DNA from: Treponema sp.
GTDB taxonomy: Bacteria; Spirochaetota; Spirochaetia; Treponematales; Breznakiellaceae
DNA: 38,345 bases
Assembly (NCBI GenBank): GCA_009781475.1
Contig: WQYB01000020.1
Span: 1-38,345 of the forward strand
Reading direction: 5' to 3'
Shown here: in pieces, positions 14,163-22,736 of the stretch
Numbering within the stretch: the first letter of the stretch is position 1
Layout: each line of letters opens with the position of its first letter
Position numbers and translations under genes: made by a program
The notes under the pieces: model-generated
Told to the model about the DNA's origin: nothing
The model's database searches: none
The model's input: the letters and a program-made list of their open reading frames with translations, nothing else

Positions 14163-14576
14163 ATGAGTGAAATAGAAAAATTGTTACCGCACAGGGAACC
14201 TTTTTTATTTGTGGATGAAATTGTCGAGGCTTCAAACGAAAAAATCGTTGCAAAACATGTATTTACAGAAAGTGAATTTTTCTTTAAAGGGCATTTCCCG
14301 GAATACCCCGTAGTACCCGGTGTAATTTTAGTAGAAACAATGGCTCAATCCGGCGGAGCGGGGCTTCGCAAACTCGGCGTAATGGGTGACGGCTCGTTAT
14401 TTTTTTTGGCAACTGTCGACAAAGTAAAGTTTCGCCGCCAGGTTCGTCCCAACGACGAAGTACGCAGCGAAATAATAAACTTACGTGTTTCTCCAAAGAT
14501 GATCAAACAGCAGGGTAAGGCTTATGTTGGTGATGAACTTGCCGCCGAAGCCGAATGGATGTGCTTGGTAGGCTGA
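14163..14576 (+). CDS. fabZ: 3-hydroxyacyl-ACP dehydratase
   Basis: 137 residues, hot-dog fold. FabZ removes water from 3-hydroxyacyl-ACP to give trans-2-enoyl-ACP. The opening LPHREPFLFVDEI and the active-site stretch GHFPEYPVVPGV...ETMAQSGG contain the catalytic His and Glu. An SD ggagga lies just before the ATG. The next gene supplies the reductase for its product. No fabA-like isomerase is in the window. Confidence 0.95.
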   Translation: MSEIEKLLPHREPFLFVDEIVEASNEKIVAKHVFTESEFFFKGHFPEYPVVPGVILVETMAQSGGAGLRKLGVMGDGSLFFLATVDKVKFRRQVRPNDEVRSEIINLRVSPKMIKQQGKAYVGDELAAEAEWMCLVG

Positions 14577-14594
14577 TAATAAGGAGATATATTA

Positions 14595-15788
14595 ATGTCA
14601 ATAAAGCCAATGGTTAGAAATAACATTTGTTTAAACGCGCATCCAGCAGGCTGCGAACAAAATGTTAAAAACCAAATTGAATATGTAAAAAAGAATTTAA
14701 AAGCTGTTGATGGCGCACCCAAAATTGTTTTGGTTGTTGGCTGTTCAAACGGTTACGGGCTTGCAAGCCGTATTTGCGCAGGTTTTGGTTACAACGCCGC
14801 AACTGTCGGACTTTCATTTGAAAATGAACCGTCAGAAAAAAGGTCTGGCACACCCGGTTATTACAACAACAAAGCATTTGACGAAGAAGCGCAAAAAGCA
14901 GGACTTGTTTCCATTACTTTAAACGGAGACGCTTACTCCAACGAAACAAAAGCTGCAACAATACAGGCAGTAAAACAAGCAGCACAAAAGGCAGGAGTCC
15001 CTGCAAAGATCGATTTATTTGTTTATTCACTTGCTTCTCCTGTAAGAACAGATCCAAAAGACGGTGTTTTATATAAATCTGCGATTAAACCGATAGGTGG
15101 CTCTTTCTCCGGCAAAACATTAAATGTAATGGATGGAACATTCAGCGCGACCAATGTTGAACCCGCGACAGAAGAAGAAATTTTAAACACAGTTAAAGTT
15201 ATGGGCGGCGAAGATTGGGAATTGTGGATTGAAGCGCTCGAAAGCGAAGGATTACTTTCACCACAGACAAAAGCAGTCGCTTACACTTACATAGGTCCCG
15301 AATCTTCATGGGCGATTTATAAAAATGGTACAATCGGCAAAGCCAAAGAAGACCTTGAACGCGCCTGCCGTCAAATAAACGAAAACTTCACCGCTAAGGG
15401 AAAAATCGGCGGTTCTTGGGTTTCTGTGAACAAGGCTTTAGTTACAAGGTCAAGCGCGGTAATTCCAACCATTCCTTTGTATATAACCTGTCTTTTTAAA
15501 GTGATGAAAGACATGGGAATTCACGAAGGCTGCATCGAACAAATAACCCGCCTTTACCGTGAACGCCTTTATGCAGCCGATGGGGTAGTGCCGGTAGACA
15601 ATGAAAACCGCATTCGCATAGATGATTGGGAAATGCGAGACGATGTTCAAAAAGCGGTCGAAGATCGAATGAAAATCGTTACTCCTGAAAATGTATTTAC
15701 AGAAACAGACATTGAAGGATTTAAACATGACTTCCTTGAAGCGCATGGTTTTGATGTTGCAAATGTTGATTATAATCTGGATAATTAA
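14595..15788 (+). CDS. fabV: Trans-2-enoyl-ACP/CoA reductase, FabV family
   Basis: 397 residues, the length I recall for the T. denticola enzyme (Ter), which it resembles closely (MVRNNICLNAHP, GCSNGYGLASR, SLASPVRTDP, NRIRIDDWE). The FabV active-site spacing Tyr-x8-Lys is present as Tyr242 and Lys251 (YKNGTIGKAK). The NADH-binding loop is VVGCSNGYG near residue 48. The T. denticola homologue was characterised as a crotonyl-CoA reductase, but the position here between fabZ and accB, with no FabI or FabK in the operon, suggests it does the enoyl-ACP step of fatty acid synthesis. Confidence 0.95.
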   Translation: MSIKPMVRNNICLNAHPAGCEQNVKNQIEYVKKNLKAVDGAPKIVLVVGCSNGYGLASRICAGFGYNAATVGLSFENEPSEKRSGTPGYYNNKAFDEEAQKAGLVSITLNGDAYSNETKAATIQAVKQAAQKAGVPAKIDLFVYSLASPVRTDPKDGVLYKSAIKPIGGSFSGKTLNVMDGTFSATNVEPATEEEILNTVKVMGGEDWELWIEALESEGLLSPQTKAVAYTYIGPESSWAIYKNGTIGKAKEDLERACRQINENFTAKGKIGGSWVSVNKALVTRSSAVIPTIPLYITCLFKVMKDMGIHEGCIEQITRLYRERLYAADGVVPVDNENRIRIDDWEMRDDVQKAVEDRMKIVTPENVFTETDIEGFKHDFLEAHGFDVANVDYNLDN

Positions 15789-15807
15789 GTAAATAGTGAG
15801 GTAATTT

Positions 15808-16248
15808 ATGGATGATAAATTTTTTCTATCAATGGTAGATAAGTTCAACTCTTCAAATATTTCAGAGCTTGAATTTAACGATGGATCTGTACGTTTTGTA
15901 CTGCGAAAAGACATTGTTGGCGGTATCACGCAAGCGCCTGCCGCAAAAGCTTCGGCTGCACAAAGCGCAGATGAACATTCTGTGCGGCTTGGTATTTCTT
16001 CCGGTGACGGTGAAAAAATAAACAGTCCAATAGTGGCAACTTTTTATTCTTCTCCAAGCCCGGACGCTCCGTCTTTTGTTAAAATCGGAACGAAAATTAA
16101 AAAAGGACAAACGCTTTGTATTTTGAAAGCGATGAAAATGATGAATCACCTTGAAGCGGAATTTGACTGTGAAATTGTTGCAGTCCATGCATCAAGCGGA
16201 GAGCTTGTAGAATACGGACAGGAACTTTTTACAGTTAAAAGAAATTAG
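15808..16248 (+). CDS. accB: Biotin carboxyl carrier protein of acetyl-CoA carboxylase
   Basis: 146 residues. The C-terminal 75 form a biotinyl domain with AMKMMNHLEAEF; Lys110 is the biotin attachment site. The residue before AMKM is Lys where Glu is common (EAMKM). An Ala/Ser-rich linker (residues about 40-65) joins it to the N-terminal domain. It carries biotin between AccC and AccDA. The SD gtgagg lies before the ATG; it is 19 nt after fabV and nine before accC. Confidence 0.94.
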   Translation: MDDKFFLSMVDKFNSSNISELEFNDGSVRFVLRKDIVGGITQAPAAKASAAQSADEHSVRLGISSGDGEKINSPIVATFYSSPSPDAPSFVKIGTKIKKGQTLCILKAMKMMNHLEAEFDCEIVAVHASSGELVEYGQELFTVKRN

Positions 16249-16257
16249 GAGTTTAGT

Positions 16258-17616
16258 TTGTTGAACAAAAATAAACCGCAAGCAGGTGTAAAACGGATTT
16301 TAATTGCCAACCGCGGAGAAATTGCCGTACGTGTTATTCGTACCTGCCGCGAGATGGGTATAGAAACCGTAGCTGTATATTCCGAAGCGGATAAAGATAA
16401 TCTTCATGTACGAATGGCTGACAAGGCAGTCTGTATAGGACCTGCTCCTTCTTCAAAAAGTTATCTTGTTATGCAAAACATTGTTATGGCGGCGCTTAGT
16501 ACAAATAGCCAAGCGATTCATCCCGGTGTCGGATTCCTTTCCGAAAATGCCGCTTTCGCCCGTCTTGTTAAAGAAAATGGAATTATTTTTATTGGTCCCG
16601 ATCCTGATGTAATAGAACTTTTAGGCGATAAAGTAAAAGCAAGAGAGACTGCGCAAAAGTACGGTCTTCCCATTACACCCGGTACAGGAGCGGTAAACGC
16701 AAATGACGGTAAAGCTGTGGAAGCTGCAAAAAAACTTGGCTTTCCTGTAATTATAAAAGCTGCGGCAGGCGGCGGCGGTAAGGGAATGAGAATAGTCCGA
16801 AAGAGCGAAGAGCTTGCTGAAAATATCAGTATCGCAAGCCGTGAAGCGGAATCTAACTTTGCAGACGGAACTGTATTTATAGAAAAATATTTAGAAAACC
16901 CCCGCCATGTTGAATTGCAAATACTTGCAGACGGAAACGGAAATGTCGCGGTGTTAGGTGAAAGAGACTGCACGGTGCAGAAAAATCACCAGAAGTTAAT
17001 CGAAGAAAGCCCTTCGCCCGGTGTTACAGAAAAAATGCGCAAGGCAATGGCTGCAGGCGCTGTTCCAATGTTTAAAGAATTAAAATACCGCGGAGCCGGA
17101 ACTATCGAGTTTCTTGCAGACGGCAATGAATTTTATTTTATGGAAGTAAATGCCCGCGTTCAGGTAGAACATCCTGTAAGCGAATATGTCACTGGTGTAG
17201 ATATTATTCGTCAGCAAATCTTAGCCTGTACCGAAGGGCGTATGGAAATAAATCCGAACGCGATTTCGTTAAATGGCTGGTCAATTGAATGCAGGATAAA
17301 TGCACTTACTCCGGGTGCAATTACACGGCTTGAAATTCCTGGCGGCATCGGCGTGCGCTTCGATTCATTTTTATACAACGGTTGTTTTGTTCCGCCTCAT
17401 TATGATTCGATGGTTGCCAAACTTATTGTACATGGCACTGACAGAAATCATGCTCTGGCGCGTATGGACAGGGTTTTGCGTGAACTGGTTATCGAAGGAA
17501 TTAAGACCAATATAGAAAGACAGATATTTATTATAAATCATAATGTCTTTCGTTCCGGTGATTTTGGAACATCATGGTATGCACAAATAGAAAAGGAAGT
17601 TGAAAATGGCAGATAA
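16258..17616 (+). CDS. accC: Biotin carboxylase subunit of acetyl-CoA carboxylase
   Basis: 452 residues. It carboxylates the biotin of AccB using ATP and bicarbonate. RILIANRGEIAVRVIR at the start, the ATP-grasp glycine loop KAAAGGGGKGM at about residue 165, and the catalytic region MEVNARVQVEHPVSEY near 295 are clear. The usual MNTRIQVEHP reads VNARVQVEHP. The start is TTG at 16258 (or TTG at 16261), after aggag at 16248-16252; no ATG precedes the conserved N-terminus. The end overlaps accD by 11 bases. Confidence 0.95.
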   Translation: MLNKNKPQAGVKRILIANRGEIAVRVIRTCREMGIETVAVYSEADKDNLHVRMADKAVCIGPAPSSKSYLVMQNIVMAALSTNSQAIHPGVGFLSENAAFARLVKENGIIFIGPDPDVIELLGDKVKARETAQKYGLPITPGTGAVNANDGKAVEAAKKLGFPVIIKAAAGGGGKGMRIVRKSEELAENISIASREAESNFADGTVFIEKYLENPRHVELQILADGNGNVAVLGERDCTVQKNHQKLIEESPSPGVTEKMRKAMAAGAVPMFKELKYRGAGTIEFLADGNEFYFMEVNARVQVEHPVSEYVTGVDIIRQQILACTEGRMEINPNAISLNGWSIECRINALTPGAITRLEIPGGIGVRFDSFLYNGCFVPPHYDSMVAKLIVHGTDRNHALARMDRVLRELVIEGIKTNIERQIFIINHNVFRSGDFGTSWYAQIEKEVENGR

Positions 17617-18430
17617 AGAAAAAAAGGCAGAAAACGAAGTTTGCCCGCAGTGCGGTATCCCTTATAAAAAAGATGAAGTAAAAGCTGCTTTAAATACATG
17701 CACTGGATGCGGCTTTCATTACAAAATGGAACCGATGGAACGAATTGCTTACCTTGCCGACGAAGGCAGCTTTGTAGAGTTCTCCGGCAATTTACGTTCG
17801 CTCAATCCTATTGACCTTAGCGGTTACGAAGAAAAATTATCTGTAGCGGAAGCAAAAGCAAAAATGAAAGAAGCTGTTATTACAGGAAGCTGCACAATCG
17901 AAGGAAAACCTTTAATAATCGGAGCCATGTCATTTAATTTTATGGGCGGCTCAATGGGATCAGTTGTCGGTGAAAAAGTAGCCCGCGCTATTTTAAAAGG
18001 AGCTGAAGAAAAAAAACCTGTGTTAATTTTTACAACATCGGGCGGAGCGCGTATGCAGGAAGGAATTTTTTCGCTTTTGCAAATGGCAAAAACATCCAGC
18101 GCGGCAGCCGAACTTTCAAAAGCAGGTGTGCCGTATTTTGTCATGCTCTGCGATCCTACTACAGGAGGAGTTACCGCTTCTTTTGCAATGTTAGCTGATG
18201 TTATTATGGCAGAACCCGGCGCTTTAATCGGTTTTGCAGGTCCTCGTGTTATCGAAGGAACAATAAGGCAAAGCCTCCCCGAAGGATTCCAGAGGTCGGA
18301 GTTTCAGCTTGAAAAAGGTTTTGTTGATACTATTGTTAAACGAAGCGAACAGAGAAAAGTTATATCGGCGCTTATCGATCTTCATAAAAACGGCGGTTTT
18401 AACAGCGAAGCAGCAAGGAGTGTATCATGA
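17606..18430 (+). CDS. accD: Acetyl-CoA carboxylase carboxyltransferase beta subunit
   Basis: 274 residues from ATG 17606, seven bases after aaggaag; TTG 17600 is in frame but closer than usual to that SD. The N-terminal zinc finger is complete: CPQCGIPYKK then CTGCGFHY. The carboxyltransferase core has GSMGSVVGEK, FTTSGGARMQEG and DPTTGGVTASFA. With AccA it transfers the carboxyl group from biotin to acetyl-CoA. It overlaps accC by 11 and accA by four bases (ATGA), so translation is coupled. Confidence 0.95.
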   Translation: MADKEKKAENEVCPQCGIPYKKDEVKAALNTCTGCGFHYKMEPMERIAYLADEGSFVEFSGNLRSLNPIDLSGYEEKLSVAEAKAKMKEAVITGSCTIEGKPLIIGAMSFNFMGGSMGSVVGEKVARAILKGAEEKKPVLIFTTSGGARMQEGIFSLLQMAKTSSAAAELSKAGVPYFVMLCDPTTGGVTASFAMLADVIMAEPGALIGFAGPRVIEGTIRQSLPEGFQRSEFQLEKGFVDTIVKRSEQRKVISALIDLHKNGGFNSEAARSVS

Positions 18431-19353
18431 TCGATCTTAATAATAAAATAGAAGAATTAAAAAAATTAATAAAAGAATCCGGCATAGAAGCAGGGGATGA
18501 AATTTCAATACTGGAAGAAAAAATTAAATCCCAGTCAAAAACTGAATCGGTTTGGAGACAGGTTGAACTTGCACGCCATCCCGACAGACCCTATGCGATG
18601 GATTATATAACAAGAATTTTTGACAATTTTATCGAACTTCACGGCGACCGTTCGTTTGGTGATGATCCTGCAATAATCGGCGGAATAGCGTTTTTAAATT
18701 CAAGGCCTGTTACAATTATTGCAAATCAAAAAGGGCGCAGCTTAAAAGAAAATGTTTGGCGTAACCACGGCATGGCAAACCCCGAAGGCTACCGCAAAGC
18801 GCTTCGTCTTGCAAAACAAGCTGAAAAGTTTAATAGACCTGTAATTACTTTTATTGATACTGCAGGTGCGTATCCCGGTTTGGGTGCTGAAGAGCGCGGT
18901 ATAGGCGAAGCAATCGCAAGAAATCTTCGTGATTTTTCACAATTGCAAACGCCTGTTATTTGTTTTATTATCGGCGAAGGCGGCTCTGGCGGAGCATTGG
19001 GTCTTTGTGTCGGTGATAAAGTTTACATGCTGGAAAACGCAATTTATTCTGTTATAAGCCCTGAAGGCTGTGCTTCGATTTTACTTCGTGACGCGACAAA
19101 AGCAAAAGATGCCGCTGCAATGCTGCGCATTACTTCGAATGATCTTCTTGATTTTAAAGTTATAAACGGAATTATTCCCGAACCTAAAGACGGCGCTCAT
19201 ACCGATCCTGACGGAACCGCAAAAGTTATAAAAGACATTCTTGTAAAAGATTTGGATGATATTTGCGGCAGAACTCCGGAAGTATTGGTTCGTTACAGAA
19301 ATCAAAAAATCAGAAAGATCGGGCACTGGAACGAAACATCTGATAACGAATAA
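18427..19353 (+). CDS. accA: Acetyl-CoA carboxylase carboxyltransferase alpha subunit
   Basis: 308 residues. An N-terminal helix (residues 1-45) precedes the carboxyltransferase fold with ELHGDRSFGDDPAIIGG, FIDTAGAYPGLGAEERG, GEGGSGGALGL and VISPEGCASILLRD, the classical AccA signatures. It completes malonyl-CoA synthesis together with AccB, AccC and AccD. The ATG overlaps the accD stop. It is the last gene of the operon; a strong hairpin lies 15 bases after the stop. Confidence 0.95.
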   Translation: MIDLNNKIEELKKLIKESGIEAGDEISILEEKIKSQSKTESVWRQVELARHPDRPYAMDYITRIFDNFIELHGDRSFGDDPAIIGGIAFLNSRPVTIIANQKGRSLKENVWRNHGMANPEGYRKALRLAKQAEKFNRPVITFIDTAGAYPGLGAEERGIGEAIARNLRDFSQLQTPVICFIIGEGGSGGALGLCVGDKVYMLENAIYSVISPEGCASILLRDATKAKDAAAMLRITSNDLLDFKVINGIIPEPKDGAHTDPDGTAKVIKDILVKDLDDICGRTPEVLVRYRNQKIRKIGHWNETSDNE

Positions 19354-19367
19354 AAATAATGAAAAAT

Positions 19368-19398
19368 ACACGGATTATTTAAAACTTTTAATCCGTGT
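19368..19398. terminator. Bidirectional hairpin terminator between accA and the MFS gene
   Basis: A perfect 10-bp stem, acacggatta (19368-19377) with taatccgtgt (19389-19398), and an 11-base loop. On the - strand it is followed by tattttt, a U-tract suited to ending the MFS transcript. On the + strand the T-run is weak, so accA may be ended less sharply. Confidence 0.75.
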
Positions 19399-19418
19399 GT
19401 TAATCAAAAATGTTTAAA

Positions 19419-20669
19419 CTAAAAACCTCTTTCACGTTTTCTTAATACTTTTAAAATAGTCATCAGTATAATGGCGGCTACAGCGCAGCAAGATGCGATT
19501 AAAAAGGCGGGAAACATCAAATCGATATCGTTTTTTGCAATGTCTCTGTAGTAGCCGGCTATTTGTGACGAAATTATTGCTCCCAAACCGAAACCTAAAA
19601 GAACGAAGCCATAATTTGTTGACATATGTTTTGGACCAAAAAGATCAGCGGTTAATGACGGGAAATTACTTAAAAGTCCGCCGTAGAAAAAGCCGATCAA
19701 TGCAATTAATATATATATCCAAAAACCTGCCGCAAGATTTACAAATAACGCTAGGGTCGCCGTACCCGAAAGAAGTATGATGATTGTGTTTTTTCGTCCC
19801 AGTTTATCCGAAATCATTCCCCATAATAAACGCCCTAAAGAGTTAAACATTGATATCGCAAGAACTCCGATTATCGCTGTATCTTCAAGACCTTTCGCGA
19901 CAGCGATGGGTTTCGCAAAACCTATCATCATAAGTCCTCCCATACATGCTAAAAGGAACGCTCCTGTTAATAAATAAAACTTGGATGTTTTAAGCATTTC
20001 ACCCGGTGAATAATCTTTTATTTCTTTTACTGCGGCAGAAGCGGCAGTAATTTTATCTGCCATGTAGCCGTCAGGAGGATTTTTTAGGAATAAAGAACCG
20101 GTTGTACACACTGTAATAAAAACAATGCTTAATACCATGAATGTTTGAAACTCGCCGGCTCCTTGACCGCCGAATGTAAGAATTAATTTTTCTACTATTG
20201 GCGTAAAGACAACTCCGCCGAAACCAAGCGCTGATACAATGATACCTGTAACAAATCCTTTTTTATGCGGATACCATTTTTGAACGCAGGCGATTGTTGT
20301 TGAATATGTAAAACCCATGCCAATGCCGCCCATTGCTCCGTAAGTTACCCATAACAGCCATGGATTGCTGTCTGTAACAAATGAAGCCAGAAGAAATCCC
20401 ATGCTTAAAATGATACCGCCAATAAATACAACAATACGTGTTGAATATTTAACTGCCAGTTTTCCGCCGATAACGCTGCCTATGGTTAATGTTGCAAGTA
20501 ACAGCGAGAATGTAAGCGCCGCAGGAGCATTGTCTCCGTTAAAAAGACTTTCCGCAATTCCTGTTTGGAATACGCTCCAAATATATGCAATGCCAAGTGT
20601 TAGCTGAATTGTTATTGCCGCTAACAGAGCAAAGACCCTGTTGGTACGTAACCTGTGATTGTTTTCCAT
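19419..20669 (-). CDS. MFS transporter, oxalate/formate antiporter (OFA) type
   Basis: 416 residues with about 12 transmembrane helices. The first helix TIQLTLGIAYIWSVFQTG is the hallmark of the OFA group of the major facilitator superfamily, typified by the oxalate:formate exchanger; GGKLAVKYSTR after helix 2 and GMISDKLGRKNT after helix 8 are the MFS loops. A substrate is not certain; organic-acid or monocarboxylate exchange is the family expectation. It is transcribed toward accA and has ggag about ten bases before the ATG, and its own promoter. Confidence 0.88.
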   Translation of the reverse strand: MENNHRLRTNRVFALLAAITIQLTLGIAYIWSVFQTGIAESLFNGDNAPAALTFSLLLATLTIGSVIGGKLAVKYSTRIVVFIGGIILSMGFLLASFVTDSNPWLLWVTYGAMGGIGMGFTYSTTIACVQKWYPHKKGFVTGIIVSALGFGGVVFTPIVEKLILTFGGQGAGEFQTFMVLSIVFITVCTTGSLFLKNPPDGYMADKITAASAAVKEIKDYSPGEMLKTSKFYLLTGAFLLACMGGLMMIGFAKPIAVAKGLEDTAIIGVLAISMFNSLGRLLWGMISDKLGRKNTIIILLSGTATLALFVNLAAGFWIYILIALIGFFYGGLLSNFPSLTADLFGPKHMSTNYGFVLLGFGLGAIISSQIAGYYRDIAKNDIDLMFPAFLIASCCAVAAIILMTILKVLRKRERGF

Positions 20670-20689
20670 AATTTTATTCTCCGGGTTAA

Positions 20690-20718
20690 ACTATATCACA
20701 TAACAAATGCCGATACAA
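20690..20718 (-). promoter_or_regulatory. Promoter of the MFS gene
   Basis: On the - strand TTGTAT (20718-20713), 17-nt spacer and TATAGT (20695-20690), about 20 bases before the ATG at 20669. It means the transporter can be expressed apart from the long operon upstream. Confidence 0.55.
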
Positions 20719-20736
20719 TACAAATTTAATTTTTTT

Positions 20737-21282
20737 TTATATTTTTACTTTATTTATTGAACCTTGCGGACTGATGCCCCAAAACTCGGCTTTCAAAGGT
20801 TTATCTTCAGTACATTCAATTACTGCAAATGTAGCGCCTATTCTGCTGCGGGGCTGGCCGACGCTGCCCGGGTTTATAAGTAATATTCCGTCTGCATTTT
20901 TAATAAACGGAACATGAGTATGTCCGAAAAACACGGCATCTGCGTTATTGCTTTTTGCGGCAGCTAGAAGCCTGTGATGACTTTCATATATGCCGTACCG
21001 GTGACCGTGACATAAAAAAAAACAGTGCTCGTTTATTTCAAAAACAGCAGCTTCAGGAGCTTGAATGCCATAATCGTTATTTCCCCTAACAAACTTCCAG
21101 TCACTGAAAAAACCGGTTTCTTCCGACGCTCTTTGTAAATCAAAAAGACCGTCTCCGCAGCATACGGCGGCGCAAATAGTACCGTTAGGAGGGATATGAT
21201 CATTTGCCCAATTAAAGACAGACTTTAAAGTTTTAACGCTGCCGTGCGAATCGGAAAACACCAAAATTTTTTTGCTGTTCAT
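20737..21282 (-). CDS. YfcE/MJ0936-type metallophosphoesterase
   Basis: 181 residues, full length for the family. Metal ligands in order: FSDSHG (residue 9 on), CCGDG (42), RGNND (about 89), CHGHRYG, GHTHVP and NPGSVGQPR, the standard set for the binuclear phosphodiesterases of the YfcE group. These hydrolyse phosphodiesters in vitro; the true substrate is unclear. It is the last gene of the eleven-gene - strand run, 11 bases after the DUF58 gene. No clear terminator follows, only an A/T-rich stretch. Confidence 0.9.
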   Translation of the reverse strand: MNSKKILVFSDSHGSVKTLKSVFNWANDHIPPNGTICAAVCCGDGLFDLQRASEETGFFSDWKFVRGNNDYGIQAPEAAVFEINEHCFFLCHGHRYGIYESHHRLLAAAKSNNADAVFFGHTHVPFIKNADGILLINPGSVGQPRSRIGATFAVIECTEDKPLKAEFWGISPQGSINKVKI

Positions 21283-21293
21283 AATTAATAATA

Positions 21294-22736
21294 CTACAAT
21301 TTTCCTGATCTTTTTACAGTTAAATATTTATTAATAAGAGCGGATGTAATGCGTTCAGGGGATGTTTCCAGAACCAAAAGCCCTAAATGTTCCCACTTTC
21401 TGTAAAGGCGGCGGCGGTTTGCAAGGTATGAATAAGCAGCGGCAGTCTCAAGGATTTCTTCATCAGTTTTTGCAATGGTTTGTGTTTTGCGGAAAGCCAG
21501 TTTTTCCGCTTCGATTTCCCGGAAGCTGACCATTAATAATAAATGACGCTGATTAATACGCGGAAGTATCCAGGAAAGTGATTCTCCGTCTTCCTCGCGG
21601 AAATTACTTATAAGGACTATAAAACTCCGCCTGTTTAAATGCTTTAAAGCATTTTCCATTGCAGAAAAAGGAGACGAAGGAACAGGTTCGCTTTGAAGAT
21701 TATATAGGCTGTTCATAAGACTTGTGTATGCGCTAATTCCTTTCTTCGGCGGTATCCAAAGGTTATGAGCTCCAAAACTTGCAGCAGCTACTGCGTCTCC
21801 GTGTTTTAAAGCGACATAGGAAAGCATCAGCATTGCGTTAAGAGCGCTGTCAAATTGTGAATCCGGCAGACGGTAACCTGAATCAATTATAAAAAGAACC
21901 TGCTGATCCTGCTCTTCTTTATAATTTCTTACAATTAGTTTTGGTTTTCCGTCCAACTGGCGGTTACGGCTTGTCGCTCTCCAGTCTATCGAGCGGATTG
22001 AATCACCTTCCTGATAATCACGCAAACTTTCAAAATCCAAACCAAGACCCCGTTTTCTGATTTGTTTTAAATCTCCCAGTTCCGGGTTTCCTTTTATATC
22101 AATTCCGCGTGCCATTTGTTTGAAATTAGGATATGTTTTGCCGTAACTTATTACATCATGTGTTACACGCAAACGCCATAAGCCTAATAACGAACCCAGC
22201 ATAAACTCTGTTCCTGTAAAAAACCATGTCCCTCTTTTTTCTGGTATCAGATTGTATTCAAAAATTAATGTATCAGAATCGTTTAGTTCTTTTCTTTTAA
22301 GTTTTGAAGGAAAAGCAGCAGTTGAATTTAATTCACCGTTCATTGAATCTGGATATAAATCATATAAATGGATTGAATACGGCAGAAAAAGTCCTGTGCG
22401 CCGGATAAAAAGTTTTACATGTGCTATTTCGTTTTGCGCCAATGAAGATGAAATTTCTCTTTTTACCTGTAACCGATCTCCGAGTAAAAGGAGCAGCAGT
22501 AAATCAATTATAATAAAAGGAATTAAAATTAAGCCGGTTATAAACCAAATAAAAAAAACAGCGTTATAAAAAAAGGTAATACAGCTTAAAACAAAATAAA
22601 AAAGGGATGCGATAAAAAAAGTTCTGCCGGGTAATAAAAGAATTTTCTTTATTTTAGCTGTATCAGATGCTGCAGCCGCAGTGCCGGCAGCTGCTTTTGT
22701 ACCGTTTTTTTTATCCGGACTGTCAGTTTTCCGCAT
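21294..22736 (-). CDS. DUF58 membrane protein, MoxR partner
   Basis: 480 residues. After a low-complexity Ala/Lys N-terminus, two transmembrane helices at about 36-57 and 58-80 anchor a large domain. The DUF58 signature RGLGLDFESLRDYQEGDSIRSIDWRATSR is at about residues 230-258 (quoted in part: LRDYQEGDSIRSIDWRATS), followed by a von Willebrand A-like fold starting VLFIIDSG. DUF58 proteins are found next to MoxR ATPases and are thought to be their membrane-bound partners. Its start overlaps the MoxR gene by 14 bases. Confidence 0.9.
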   Translation of the reverse strand: MRKTDSPDKKNGTKAAAGTAAAASDTAKIKKILLLPGRTFFIASLFYFVLSCITFFYNAVFFIWFITGLILIPFIIIDLLLLLLLGDRLQVKREISSSLAQNEIAHVKLFIRRTGLFLPYSIHLYDLYPDSMNGELNSTAAFPSKLKRKELNDSDTLIFEYNLIPEKRGTWFFTGTEFMLGSLLGLWRLRVTHDVISYGKTYPNFKQMARGIDIKGNPELGDLKQIRKRGLGLDFESLRDYQEGDSIRSIDWRATSRNRQLDGKPKLIVRNYKEEQDQQVLFIIDSGYRLPDSQFDSALNAMLMLSYVALKHGDAVAAASFGAHNLWIPPKKGISAYTSLMNSLYNLQSEPVPSSPFSAMENALKHLNRRSFIVLISNFREEDGESLSWILPRINQRHLLLMVSFREIEAEKLAFRKTQTIAKTDEEILETAAAYSYLANRRRLYRKWEHLGLLVLETSPERITSALINKYLTVKRSGKL

